From Marsupella aquatica (lineage: Eukaryota; Marchantiophyta): DNA of 64,000 bases. The notes beneath the pieces are model-generated. The model saw only the letters and a program-made list of their open reading frames with translations. It was not told the DNA's origin and did no database searches. A program made the translations under genes and the position numbers. Shown here piece by piece: positions 11,501 through 24,200 of this stretch. The DNA lies in assembly GCA_973895155.1 (NCBI GenBank), contig OZ316892.1:8184001-8248000 (forward strand). Direction: 5' to 3'. Numbering within the stretch: position 1 is the stretch's first letter; the number at the start of each line of letters is the position of its first letter.

Positions 11501-13920
11501 TTATTTCACTGATTTGGCATTTAACATGAGCTGAAAGAGTCGTCAGATTCACTGATAATAGAGCTACATTATGTGACCACGCTTCACATAACTGCATCTT
11601 CCACATTGAGTATAGAAAAGTTTGCCAACAAATAATATCAGTGAATATTGTAATCAAACAGATCATTTCATTAAACCAAGGCTGGCTTGGTTCAACATCA
11701 CGAAGCCTACTCTTGTCCACGAGAACCTCTTTGAGCTTTCAAGAAGAATCCTTTCAAAAAAATGGCCACATTTGCACCAATTCTAGAGCTTCATCCCCTC
11801 AAAAAGTAAAATTTGCCCTCAATTTCAACCCAATTGAAAGGAGAAAATTCACCAAAAATGGCCATCAAAGAACAACCAAATTGAAACGAGGGGTGAAACT
11901 ATTTAGGCTTACATGAGACCCAATAGCAGGGGGGCGCTTATGTTGCAACAACAAATGAATGTCACTCCCAAGAATCATAACTGTTTATATGGAGACTAGT
12001 CCACTTTGGCTTTATATGAAATTAAATGGTCACTTGTAAAAAAAATCTCCCCATACTACATGGACTAGAGTGGGTCCCCAAAATGCTTAAGTGGACAGTT
12101 TAATTTTGGCCAAAATTTAGATTACCTCTGGAAGTGGCGTTTTAAAAGGATCATTGGGTCGCTTCTCATTCTACTAATACAGTATAAAATGCACTACACT
12201 AAATGCACTATATGACAAATTTTGCTGGTTAGGAGGTCGTCTGTGGATCAAGTACGGTAAAACACAAGTGACCTAATGATTTTTTTTGTTTGTAAAGCCC
12301 TCCTGGGCTGCTATCGGGACAATTTTTAGGGGCCAGAGCACTACTCTCCCCATAGAAGAAAATGATTGCATGGATGGCTGCCATTTCCTACATCCTCTAC
12401 ATTCAGCGTACAAATCCTATCCCAAAGGGTGAGGGATAGCAGAGAATATGAAGACAATGTAGGATGTAAACATGTGGCAGGGCAAGCAACAAAGATGTAT
12501 TTTGCAAAGGCAAGGAAAACAGGTTTTGTGATCAGGAAAATATCAGAAATGTTGGTCTGCATCTAGACTTGTGCCTGTGCCATGAAAAAAGATTGGGATG
12601 CCATCCACCGGTGCAAGCAGACTAGCCCCCCCCCCCCCCCCCCCCCCGCCTGCAACCCAGAATGACTGGGTCCTATGCTGGTGCAGCACCCAATTAGGAG
12701 TACTGGTGGGGATGCTCTGAAGTCTTGGATTACTGACTCCAGGTTTGCCTGGGCAGTGTGGTGGTTCCTGCTCGGGTGTTTTTGAGTCTGGGGTCTCTTT
12801 GCTCGTTCTTTACCAGGGAGCAGGGTTTCGCCCCTGCCCTACTCTGAATTGGTCCATTTTCTTACCAAAAAAAGACAACATTTTCAGTTTCCATATGCTC
12901 ATGAATTGAGCGTACAGTCCAACCGGAAATTACCATAAAGTAGTTTAAGAGACTCCTTAGTTTTCATCCATTGAAGATATTCCTAGAATCTATAAACCTT
13001 TCCCTTTCTTTGAAGAATGATTTTGCAAAGGATTATTTATTTAAAATGTCTGACGCGGATCAGTGAGAAGAGAACTACAGTATCTGGCTGACACCTTAGA
13101 GCACGTTACTCTTATCTACTGGTGAATATAAAACCCTCTCGTTGCAATGTGCTGCATACATATGATACTATTTAAGTCACAATATGACGCCAGAATGATT
13201 ATTCTGCCTACTTTTGAACTTGCAAGCTCTTTCAGATGGATAGAGACACTATTCATTTGTTTGTTGCCTTTGGGTCTCAATCTTATCTTGAATTCCTGTC
13301 TTCTGGTACCAAAATATGACACTCAACAGCAGTTGCCCTTTTGGAGTACCAATTCAAAAAGTAGGGCTTTAGTTCTTTTGCCATTGTTGGGTAGTCTCGG
13401 GCTTTTGGGCTCTTTGTCTTCCTGGGATTTCCATTGCCTTTTTCTTCTTTATTGGGTCTCTTGCCTTTGGGATCTTGTCTTCCCGATAGGTTTTTTTTGT
13501 TCATTGGCAGGGTGATAATAATCTAAGATGATGGGGAGAGGAAAATACACACACTAGCTAGGAATGAGATGAAAATGTGAATTCACTTTCCTACACCTTA
13601 TGCTTTTATTCAAACTAGCCTGAATGCTTGAGCTTTGCACAAAAATTAGATGGTGGGTACCACTGTGTTGGTTTCCAGGGCACCTCCTACCATAACTTTG
13701 CTCCCAGAGTCACGGTCCAGAGACCTCACTTTAGAGGGTAAGCCCTCATCCTAGCTTTCAATTGCGCTTCATTAGATAGATTGGGCAGTTGAAAACGGAT
13801 GGGTTTTCCACCCTGAATACATTTCCCACTCCTCGGCCAAGTTTGCAAGGATGAGGTTACTCTTCCCCTTCACGAAGTAAAAATTACAAAAACAGTTGAG
13901 AATGGAAAGCACATGTAAGA
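5571..13920. other. Long intergenic region, no gene recognised
   Basis: No frame resembles a known protein and no set of splice-compatible exons was found. Short features include GAT/GATGAC-rich sequence near 6945-7000, a run of 22 C at 12626-12647, and a possible retroposon-like stretch just after it (about 12650-12880) with a GGTTTCGCCCC motif near 12825. Composition is AT-rich, with many short degenerate words. It may hold old unrecognisable transposon remains. Confidence 0.5.
12626..12647. repeat. Homopolymer run of 22 C
   Basis: An uninterrupted run of 22 cytosines follows GACTAG. Such runs are unstable and error-prone in sequencing, so the exact length may not be reliable. Confidence 0.9.
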
Positions 13921-13921
13921 C

Positions 13922-14124
13922 ACTTAGACAAGCTCAGGCGGCTAGGGGTGGCGTGTCCCCAGATGGTCTCAAGTTCAATCCCTGACAGTGCCCCTCTTGC
14001 AGTGGGTTTCTGCTCCAGATTATTAACTAGTTTATAAATGGGGTCTGGTCCAAACTGTGTCGGGTGTGTTCAATGTGCATTGTGCCACACAGTAATATCT
14101 ATCTATCTATCTATCTATCTATCT
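13922..14124 (+). mobile_element. Candidate tRNA-derived SINE with an ATCT tail
   Basis: An A-box-like AGCTCAGGCGG lies at 13931-13941 and a B-box-like AGTTCAATCCC at 13973-13983. This is the order and roughly the spacing of an internal RNA polymerase III promoter in tRNA-derived SINEs. The body is about 110 bp and ends in seven ATCT repeats at 14097-14124, a common kind of SINE 3' tail. I could not find a clear target-site duplication around it, so the 5' end is approximate. A microsatellite beside a chance promoter match is the alternative. Confidence 0.5.
14097..14124. repeat. ATCT microsatellite, seven units
   Basis: Seven perfect tandem ATCT units. It probably forms the 3' tail of the candidate SINE just upstream. 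Confidence 0.9.
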
Positions 14125-14514
14125 AAGGCGTGCTCAAGAGCGGTTCCCTTGTAAGAAAAGTCCTAGGTACCAAGATTGCATGTCGCATCATTTGTGAAAT
14201 TCAGGACAGTTAGTTGAACTTGGCAACTAGATCTCGGATGGAACTAGTCAACGTATAGTTATCAAGGAGTTAACTTTCATCACTACGTCTGAAGCACGAG
14301 CAGCGAGAGAGTGTGGTCTCTCGTTGTCACCCTTCCGATGCTTTTTTAAGCTACTCTCCTGAAAAGCAAGTTATGTTTAATACCTGATTTGTGCTCTGCT
14401 GCTGAAGATATTGAGACAAACAAAGAAGTGACTGCAGCGCCTCTTCCTTACATTTTGACAGGCAAAGACACTAACCTCCCCTAGTGGTCTTTCCCAGTTA
14501 TATTTGTGATTCTC

Positions 14515-17500
14515 CTATAAAGCTGATTGCCTCGTTTGTGCATCTCTTTTTGCCTGGCTCTTTGCACCCACCATTCTCATTACAGAGTGGACATCAGCAA
14601 AATGGGGAGCTAGAGCTTTCTCCACGGCTTGAACCCACTTTTGAATCTTTTCTTTAGTACCAAAAATAGCCTCTCGATCCAACCGGTCCAATAGCTGAAA
14701 CAAGCCACAAAGTGATCAATCGGTTGAACACCTTAGTACTATTACGTGAGGCACAATCATATGCAGAGGCTCGTCTGAGTGTCAACAATATACGTTAGTC
14801 AACAAAGAAATCGTTGACACTTTCTGAAGATGAATTTTACCTCAGCCTGTACCACCTCACAAACCAGGGAAAGATCAGCAATAGATGGCTGACTTGCACC
14901 AGCCAAGAAGGGCCCTTCTCCAGTCAACCAATTATCCTCTATAAATTTTAGAGAGGTACTCAAGGTAATTTTACTCTGTCGAATAGCATTTTCATCTGGC
15001 TTTATACCCAATCTTGGTCCGAACACTTTCTGTCTCATATATGTCGCTGCACCCATAACAAACATCTCCCCAAAGTAAAACAAAAACTCGGAAAAAGGAT
15101 CTGGACGAGTCCCGCATACCATTAGTGTCCCAAGATTATGTGTCTACAGAAGTTCGTGAAATACTGAGGAGACATATAGATAAGCAAACAATGTCAAATT
15201 CGGCATTTTCATCCTCTTGACATTGTAGTCAGTTTCTTAGACGATACGCGGTCGTAGTCGATACGACGTGACTACAATATCATAAGATACGAGATACGAG
15301 GTCTTGTTTGATGTGGAATTTAACTGTAACTTGAAGCACAATCCACGCCAGATGTCGAAAATCAAACTGGCGCAAGTATAGAAATGGCAGACCATGAGAA
15401 AATTGATATACTGTTTTACCACGAAAACGTGTATTTAGTCAGCAGTTGGGAATGCAATACTGTACTTGATCCGATGCGTAAATTCAAGTGATGCCACTCC
15501 AGAATACAATCGACTATGGCCCTTTTTCGAGGATCAGCAGGGTACCTTCATCAGCAGAAATATATGAACCTGTTAGCTGTGGTCTTCAATTTCAGAACTA
15601 GAAGTACTCGGTACTTCGGAACAGGTCTGTTTTTTAAGCATGCGCCAACTTCCTAAGCTCTCAAAGTGATCCACCTTGAAAATGTAAGTTCTTTCTATAT
15701 GCGAACAAGGCTGAGCAGCAAACTGAGCTGGAAATGCACTTCCAAACAACTAGAGTGAACTGAGTATCTTCTGCACCATGAACATGTATCATTTGAGGTC
15801 AGTACCTACCACTCAAATGATGTCTTGAACGGCAAATAAAAAAAATTACACGATCCAAACGAATATGATCCCCTGAACTCTCATTCACTGGCTCTTAGTC
15901 TTCTCCTCATTTCTCTAAGAGAACCAGTTCATGTAAATCCAAAGCTCTCATAAGTCTCCACGCACCTCCAACTTCAACCCATGATTTTAATTATTATCTT
16001 GTAATGCACGATAGATGCTGTAGACTTACCAATGGTCTGGGACAGACCGCGTCGTAGCGAGATATCTGAAAATGGCATGGCTGCATGATACACAGGCAAT
16101 ATTACCGAGTGCAATTGATACTGATAATAACAATAGAAAACACTGCAAGCAGAGGATGGATGCGACCGAACGAGTTTGCAGAAGAAAAATTGAGAACAAG
16201 AAGTACTAACCCGGCAGAAAGCACAGATTTTCAGGAGCGAAAGTAAGACTAGAAATTGCCTTTCATGGACGTCTTTCTATTTACTGCACATCTTTCCAAG
16301 TCGCACCTTTCGAAAAGCTTGAAGTCGTCATCTATCATAGCAGGGAGCAGTCCCATGGGGTTGATGGCTGTAATTTAAGCACACGGTCTGAGAAGCTTCT
16401 TCACAAAAGGACATGATCAAGTCATCAACAGAACGTGAACTCTACCCCTACCCCTCTCTCCGGGATGTGTCAGAGTTTCATCTCTTGAAGAAAAACAAGA
16501 CCAACTCGAGAGGGGGGTGCGGGTGGGGGGGGTTTGCAATCTGCATAATACCTAGAAATTCAGGCTTTTTGTGCTCCCGCTTCCCAATTGAAACCATCTG
16601 TTCTTCATGTTGAATGGTGTTGGCTCTGCATCAAATGAATGAAATGAGTTTTGAGCTAATAACTGCAGCAAATTTAATATGTATACTCATGATTTGAACC
16701 TGGCGGATCCAAAACCCTACGCAGATCATTCGCTGGTACAAAGGTGAACGAACTATGTTTCTGTGCAGTTTGATTGCATGAAAGGCAGTTTCAGTGAAAG
16801 TACTGCTCATAGTAGTTCACTTCTGAGGCGCTACAACGATTTAAATAGGGACGACTTAGGGTGTCCAATTTGATCTATAAAGGCGAATAGACTCAAAGAT
16901 AACTGCAATTCCGGTCATAAATTTCAATACCAAACCAGCTGGAAAACTTGAACTCTTTGCATGACCGGTATTCAAAATCTTCAATATACTTTGAAAGGAA
17001 AAGGCGGAGGAGTATGTGAACTAGTAGAATCAGAGCATAAATAAGGTGATTCAGGAGAAACAGGAGAGAATCCATCGCCTCCTTTCATCTCTAACATAAG
17101 AAAAAATCCAACACAAACAATAGTTCGAAATGGAAGTAGAAAACCCAGAAAAAGCATAAAAACTGCTTGACTAGCAATCCACCATCAAAATTCTCAAGTG
17201 AAATCACAGAGGACGATGATGGTAAAAGCGAGTTAATTGAACTCACCGATCATCAACAAAGCGGATCGAAGGAGAGGAGCAGAACTATCTGTCTTATTCA
17301 ACTCTGTCATTCAGATCCAAAGAAGAAAAAGGACCACACCGAAAAATGATATGTACCATTCAAAGACCGTGATTCATGACAAATCAAAACCCAGGACGAA
17401 ATTCATGCCAACCAGCCCTCGGATTCACAAATCCCGATCACATTGCAAGCCGAGAGCGCACGCTGGTGAACAGTAGGAAATCAGGCAATTACAAACCTGG

Positions 17501-17561
17501 CGAAAATCAGCAGAGCTCGCGAAGGCTGGGACAGCAGGTCTGCATATATTTTGAGCACCAT
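14515..17561 (-). CDS. GSTT: Theta-class glutathione S-transferase, seven exons, 238 residues
   Basis: The exons, 5' to 3', are 17497-17561, 16552-16625, 16307-16367, 16030-16080, 15466-15545, 14841-15046 and 14515-14694. All junctions are GT-AG and phases match, giving 717 nt including the stop. The N-terminal thioredoxin-like domain starts MVLKIYADLLSQPSRA, with Ser11 at the position of the catalytic serine of theta GSTs. INPMG and the ES of FESHAI are glutathione-site motifs. RYLATTRSVPDHWYP, EWHHLNLRIGS and FLAGASQPSIADLSLVCE are typical of plant GSTT. The enzyme conjugates or reduces electrophiles and organic hydroperoxides with glutathione. Many angiosperm GSTTs end in a peroxisomal signal; this one ends SAL, not a canonical SKL. 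The small exons make individual ends sensitive to error, but the model closes without gaps. Confidence 0.92.
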
Positions 17562-17738
17562 GGTCACCAAAATCCGAACACGATCAGCTCGTCCTCAATC
17601 AGTCAGTCAATCAATCAATTCGCCTTGAAGTTCCTCCTAATGCCACAGGTCTTGCCTTCCACTGTCGTTCCTCTCCACTCCCTCTCCCTCTCCCCGCCTC
17701 TCCTCTTTTTTCCTCTCACCTCTCCCTCCTGACCAATT

Positions 17739-17943
17739 GGAAAAATTTTTAGCAGCTCCCAAATGTTCGCGGATACGAAGACTCCTTCGCTTAACTCCCG
17801 GGGTAATAATCTTCATAGCTGTAGGATGTAGTCTTCTCTTTGGGACAGGTCGAAAAATTCTTAGCAGCTCCCAAATGTTCGCAGACACGAGGAATCCTTT
17901 GCTTAATTCCCGGGGTAATAATCTTCATATCAGCAGGATGTAA
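17739..17943. repeat. Two-unit tandem duplication, period 112 bp
   Basis: The first unit starts near 17739 and the second near 17851. The words AGCAGCTCCCAAATGTTCGC and CCCGGGGTAATAATCTTCAT recur 112 bp apart with scattered substitutions, followed each time by a GTAGGATGTA-like end. The units lie about 200 bp beyond the 5' end of the GSTT gene, so they could be part of its promoter, but there is no direct sign of function. Confidence 0.8.
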
Positions 17944-18848
17944 AGATTTTGTCTTCAGCCCTTTTGTCAGAATGACTTGTTCTAAGCACAAATCCATCAG
18001 TTGACTTTCCATCCCTTCACTTTTCCGTTACCATAGACTAAGTTTTGTGGGCACCATTAATTAAAGGGGTTGATACCCTTCACTACTCCCTTTTGCATTT
18101 TGGATCGAAAATGCAATTGTGGTGTAAACAGGAATTGAGTACTTTGATTTTCTTCTTATATGGGGTTTGCTAGTTTGGCATTACAGTTATTAAATAAAGA
18201 GCTATCATTAATTTTTTAATAGTTGACCGCAAAGATGTTGCCAGCTTGTTGTTGTGGGCATACTAACAAGAGAGCTGAAAGAAGTGTTGTCATTGCTGAA
18301 GCTGGTTTGCACAAGTGTTAACAATATATACCACAGTGCCAAAAAGACAGAAACACCAAACAGGATGACATAATCCCATAATTGAAGCAAAAAGACCCAC
18401 TAAAGGGAGGGAAAAGGGAAAGACCCTGAGAAAACCAAAGAGGCCCAAAAACCAAGGAGTCCCCAACAACAACAAAAAGTCCACTAAGAAACAAATTCCA
18501 CTAAGAATTAAAACCTTACTCAGTGGAAAACTAAAAAGCCTGGTAGAACTCTGGAGTGAATCACATCGGAGGGTCATGGAAGGGAGCCTGTCTAGAGGCC
18601 TAAAATCATCTGCCTCGGCTCTACAAAGAATGGTGAAAGCCTGAGCCCTTTGAAGTGCCACCAACATTCTCTATTGAAAGAAGGCCTTGAGGACTGAAAC
18701 AGGGGAATAAGGCCTCCGCTCAATACAAAAATTGGCACAAGCCTGAAAGAACTGATCAAAGCAAGGGTGGAGAGCACTTAGGACCTCACTAGCAAAAGGG
18801 TAGAAAAACATTTTGCTGCTAAAAAAACAGCAGGTGGTCATTGCAGGA

Positions 18849-19140
18849 AATAGTTGCAGAAGTGATAGGGGAAGGCTAGGTGGCCAGTGGTGCCAAATGC
18901 AAAAGATGGTCATTGTCCTCATCAAAGCAAAAGTGGTGTCATTCCAGACGATAGTTCTGCAATTCAAATGCAAAAGGTATACGATCATTGTGGTTGTCTA
19001 AGTTGAAGCTCGCGTTGCAGATGAGAGTTGCATAAGTGGTGAGGGATTGCAAAAGAGGTATGTGCTGTTGATGAAGGCCCGTACTCTGGGCAATAGTTGC
19101 ACAAGTGATAAGGGGAGCCAAAGGTGGCTGTTGTTGTCAG
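18849..19140. repeat. Degenerate direct repeat with AGTTGCA..AAGTGATA units
   Basis: Related blocks beginning AGTTGCAGAAGTGATAGGGG (about 18851) and AGTTGCACAAGTGATAAGGGG (about 19094) continue with similar GGTGGC..GTTG sequence. A partial third unit lies near 19027. The units are about 240 bp apart and diverged. Confidence 0.5.
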
Positions 19141-20261
19141 TTTGTAACATGGCCATTACAAAAGATAGTTGTGCACTTCTGGTAAGGAGGATTTGGGGCT
19201 AACAATGATAAGTGATGTGAAGAAGTCATTTAAGAAAAAGGACCTCAAATAAGTCCAAGTTTGTTTTCTCTCCCCTCCCGCTTTTTGTTTCCCATCCACC
19301 CTCCCCATTTCCCCCCCAAAACATTGTTTGACATCTCTCCTCAAGGGGCCACCGCACAACTCTATATAACCAGTGGCCTTCCCATTCCTCACAATTCCAT
19401 TTCTCCCGCCCCTGCACACCCGAGACTTACACATGACGCCTTTGTTGCCTTGTGCCCCCTTGGTCAAGTGAAGAAAAATCATGCAGTCAAATGTGGATCC
19501 TGCCTTTGCAATTCATACCTAGAACATGGGTGAGTGTTGGGCATATTAGAATCGTTCACTAGCCCAATGTTCACGTATTGACTGTTGTTGTTGTTACTGT
19601 TGCGTCCATGTTGTAGAGGTGAGACAAAAAAATACAGGTGATGCAAGGACCCGTTATGGAGGCACAAAAGTTTTGTCAAAGTACTGAAAAAATCATTGCA
19701 GAAAAGAAGTGTTGCCAAAGAAAGGAAGTGTCATTGAGCGTGTTAATGATGTCAAGGTTGACGCAAAAGAGTTGTCAAAACAAAACCTAGCTAACACCAA
19801 TTGCCCATCAGCTCATGCCATGGCACTATTCATTGTTGGTGACTATTCTTAAGGACGGATGAGAGGGTGAGAGTTGCAGAGATGTGTCCAAAGGGAGAGG
19901 AAGGTGCGTCAAGGGACAAGCAAGGGATGGACAAATCAACAATCACTCTTTTTTTCTCCATGTCTTTCCGTGTCTCCCCTTCCCCCCCTCCTTGAGGCAA
20001 GCAGGGGTAGTGCTGCAGGCAGGTTATGTGCACTGTACTGTTGCTACATTTATATATTTTTGGACAATCAAACAACTCTGGAAAAACAATGATTCAGCAG
20101 AAAGTCAGGATTTGGTCTCACCTTTGAAGCTGTTTGTATACAAACCATCTGCCAAAATTGGAAAGATCACTTACTATAGTGGTTGCTATACATTGGGGTT
20201 TAGGTCTTGGTTAGGTGTGTATGCTCTGCCTACTTGTCTCGGGGCCCAAGAATCAAGGGAC

Positions 20262-20560
20262 TGTTAGGAATTGGCTTGAGTGCTCTGCTTTAGTTAGTTT
20301 GACCTTAGTAGGTTAATTAACCCTTGATTAAATTAGAATAAAATACACTTAGTTTACACCCATCTCGGATTCTTTGGGGGGGGGGGGGTATAGGTTGGAG
20401 AGAGAACATTTTCTCCCTCATTTTTCACATGCATTTTCTCATGCGCTATGGATACTTCAGGAGTTTATCCTTGGTGATCTCTTGTTAATCTAGTGTGAGA
20501 TTAAATGCTCTTATGTTCCGCATTTACTATCTAGACTGAGCCAATAATTTCTTCATGACA
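20262..20560 (+). mobile_element. Possible old Copia-type LTR
   Basis: The stretch starts TGTTAGGAATT and ends ATGACA, the terminal pattern of many plant Copia LTRs. It is followed by TTGGTGAAATCAGGGG, which loosely resembles the TGGTATCAGAGC primer-binding site. No target duplication and no second copy were found in the window. It is a suggestion from pattern only. Confidence 0.25.
20376..20388. repeat. Homopolymer run of 13 G
   Basis: Thirteen consecutive G follow CTTT. The length may be unreliable in sequencing. Confidence 0.9.
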
Positions 20561-21271
20561 CCAATTGGTGAAATCAGGGGTATTTGTGACAAAGTCAAAC
20601 TCACTAATTCTCTAATTTCATTGCAGGATTGAAGTGCGGAATTCTATTAGTTTCCTACACTAAGTCTTTAGTGTTCCTATAGTAGTTCACCATTCAAAGA
20701 AGATGTATGGAAGAGTGACAGTGTCTTGGCTGGACTCAAGAAGATGTCAATAACATGTTCAACCGGGAACATGCCTCCTTTTTGTCTTGTAATGATATGT
20801 AATTTATTTATGATAAAAGAAAAGAGTAGATGTAAAGTACATGCCAATTATTAATTAAGAGTGAGTAAAATATTTCTCATGTATTTCTCATGTAATAAGA
20901 AATACTTATGATTTTGTTTATTATTTCTTTATTAATATTCTTCATGTCCCAGTGTCAAAATTTGGATAATGGAAGTGGATAGTGACACATTTCCCTGCCC
21001 ACAGTACTCTCACAAAACCATTGAGTTGGGTGTAAACATCTGAATTATTTCCATACACATTACATGCTCAGAGTCTCTAATGTAAGACAAGCCCGGATGG
21101 GACTGCATAAGTGTGGCCTCATCTAATATTTCATACTAGTGACTCTAAACCTCTCGATACTAGACTTGAACCGGTCACATAAATGGACGAAAAAATTGAA
21201 GGAAGACAGCACTCATTCTACATGTGTAAGTTTCGACTTGCAATTGATGATGGCAGAAAGTTAGCTTGGAC

Positions 21272-24200
21272 TTAGAAGTATTGGCTCAGGTCTTCACCAC
21301 TTAGATCCTCCAAAAACTTCACTACCTCCTGGGTCTTCGCTACAACCATCAAATCTGTGTCTTCCAGCAACTCGGCGAGGAATGGAATGGTTTCTGGAAG
21401 AAGTACAAGATATTCCTCCTTCAGATGCTCAGCTAGGAACTTCACCACTCGTAGACCCAGCAAGCGAGTCCTTCCATTCTCCACGCGAGTACACATCAAG
21501 ACCTGCCAAGGTGCAGAACATAATAGTGTCAAGGTACACACACAAGCAGCCAGACAAGAGTTGACCAGGCCAACTGAATGGAAATGTGAATGTTTTCGTA
21601 TAATGGACATCTCCTGCCATTAACGGACAGTAGGCCACGTAGGCAACCATGCAGGTGATGCTGCTATCTAGTGGAATATACCGATTGCTGTTCGCAGAGC
21701 ACTCATTTCAGATTGAGCATAACAAAATTAGTCGTGTTGAGCATCACAATCTTGAATTAGTGATACCATCAAAGAAGGGATTCATAAAAGCGTTGTATGA
21801 AGCAAACCTCGTGGTTAAGGGGTTTCCAAAGGAGATCTGTTCCTGCAGTTAAAGCCATCTGGCCCAAACAAGATACGAGTGTATCGTCCATCTCCTGAAG
21901 ACTTGGAGTGTCTGCAGCTTCTCCTAGCTTGAGCATTGGAACTTCAGTTGGTACTTCTACAACAAGCTGGGAAACAATAGGTGCCAGCAATACCTGCATA
22001 TGGAGGTGACAGCAACCAAGAAGTGAGCAGGGATTCCATTGCGAAAACGTATCAGTAGAATGTCAAGAGCCAACCGTCCCTAACCTCCATAAGATAACTG
22101 ACTGATTCAAGAAACCAGCAATACTGCTAGGAAGGAATTTCAGAAGATATAAACCATGCAATGCTCGAAGTTCATTACCTGGAATTTAGGAGCATCCAGA
22201 AAGCCAATGGTATCATACAAGAAGCACTGGTGGAGCGATGACAAAATGAGTTGTCGAAGATGCCACTCTGAGGGACTCAACGTCGCTTTTTGGTCTTCAT
22301 TTACACTCTGTTTTTTCTTCTTCTTCTTCGGTTTCAGAACCTCAGGCTCCGACAGTCCACCCGTAAGGTGATACACGCATCCCTTTATCAAGTACTGAAG
22401 ATATGGAACAAAGACCGATCTGTGTACATGCCCAAAGACTGACGATTAGAAATACTAAACACAAATTCCATTCAAGTTTCTAATCTTAGCACCACTTTGC
22501 GCCGCAATCCACCCATGAAGGGAGGGACTAAGTAGATTGACTGGATCTGCTCACAAGTGAAGTTATGCCTTCAACATTTGTAATTCGGTTCTAATTTAAA
22601 AAGGTCCTTGAGACCGATCTAGCGAAGGTTATCTCCACGACCTAGTCATTGCATGTCTGAGATGAAACACTCCATTCCACATTGAATAAGTACCTAACAT
22701 TAGACTGGACACTAAGCTTGAATATGATTACTGGATGCGAAGTCAACTCTTAAAAGGATCTTGAAGAGGCATAATTTGTGCGTGTTTAGTACTCCCCAAA
22801 ATACTTCAATCCAAGCTCCACGTTCTGACCTGAGTTTTGATGTAAGCTGAGTTACAAGCTTGTAGAAGACTATGTTTCGATCCACACTCTGGCTTACAAA
22901 CGATCCGTCTTTGGTTTCTGTTTCTGATTCTGCCCATTCCAGAATCTTCACAAACAAAGGTTTGAAAGAAGTTTCACTGAGTTTCATGACCAGCGAAACA
23001 ACCGCATTGACAACTGCCGTTTCCACCTTAGATACTGATTGAAGTGTGCTGACATCTTTGCCACGAAGGTCAAATGCAGTCAAGCAAAATTCGAAAATTC
23101 TTCCATGATAGGCTGCCACTGAGGGTCGGTCTGCCTTCGCTGTGATAGCAGCCAGCATGTCAAAGAGGGCACAGATGGAATCGTCCCCTGCTTCTAATGC
23201 ACTCCCATATATGCTCAGCAATGGGTCAAGCAGCAGACGAGCCTGGAGAAAATTCATTGACTCCAAGTCAGTTCTACAGCGAATAAATAAAAGAACCTTA
23301 ACCATTGTATCGGGGAATCAAACTACACCACGTTCTTCATGAGACTCAACCCGTGGATAATTCTTGGTTTTAAGTCTACTACACTGTTGCTAATTTGGCG
23401 ATAACGACTTTCAAAAATAATTTATATCATCACAGTCCAATCCCGATGCCACATGGTCAGAAACAGCAGAGCTGGTAAGCACATGTGGGAAATAAACTCA
23501 TACCGGTATCCTCGTGGGCAGGAGTGTTCGCACAGTGGTTGCCCTTCTGTGGATCTCAGTATGTGAATGCATTATGAGATGACGCCGTAAGAGAACCAAA
23601 CCGACAATTTTCTCCAAGTACGGTGTTAGAAAAGCTCCCAATTTGTCTAACATGGCTTCCAGAGCCTCTAAAATGGCAATTATTAGCTCCGCTTGTTCAA
23701 CAGTGTCATCGCCATCAGGAACACTGTCATCATCTCCTACACCTGGCTTAACTGCCAAAGCCTGCTCAGCAATGTCAAGGAGTGCGGAGACAGTGTCTGG
23801 CAAAGCAGGCAATGCAAGAGGGCCCAACTTGGCTAGAATAGTGGCCATGCAACGCACAGCGGCTGCACCCAAGGCCCTGTTCTTCAACTGAAGATTGGTG
23901 ACAAGAGCTGCCAGAGAGGAGACAAATACGTTTGACGCTTTCTCAGCAAATCTTTGAGCAGACACATTTAATGCATCAATTGCTGCCAGCTTTGTGCTGA
24001 CAGATTGCTCCTCGCTATTTCCAGTTAATAGACTGGTGATATCTTTAACAATCTCGACTCGAAGCTCGAGCTCCTCGTCAGTGAGGTGCTCATCGTCCGC
24101 GGAAGCCACATTCTGTCGTTTCTTCTTTGTTTGCCCTACCAGGATTGGTTTGCTCAATCCCTTAATTTTTGAGGAATACATCCGTAAGACCTGCACATGG

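Larger units (their letters stand above)
17562..21271. other. Intergenic region between GSTT and UTP10, only repeats recognised
   Basis: No coding exon was recognised. It contains a pyrimidine-rich stretch (about 17640-17730), a roughly 112-bp tandem duplication (17739-17943), degenerate repeats built on AGTTGCA..AAGTGATA (18849-19140), a 13-base G run (20376-20388), and a possible old LTR (20262-20560). Confidence 0.5.

Noticed and set aside
15100-15122. A start codon for the GST at 15122
   Set aside because: The frame there opens inside an intron. Upstream exons with the catalytic serine region and the glutathione site join in phase to an acceptor at 15046.
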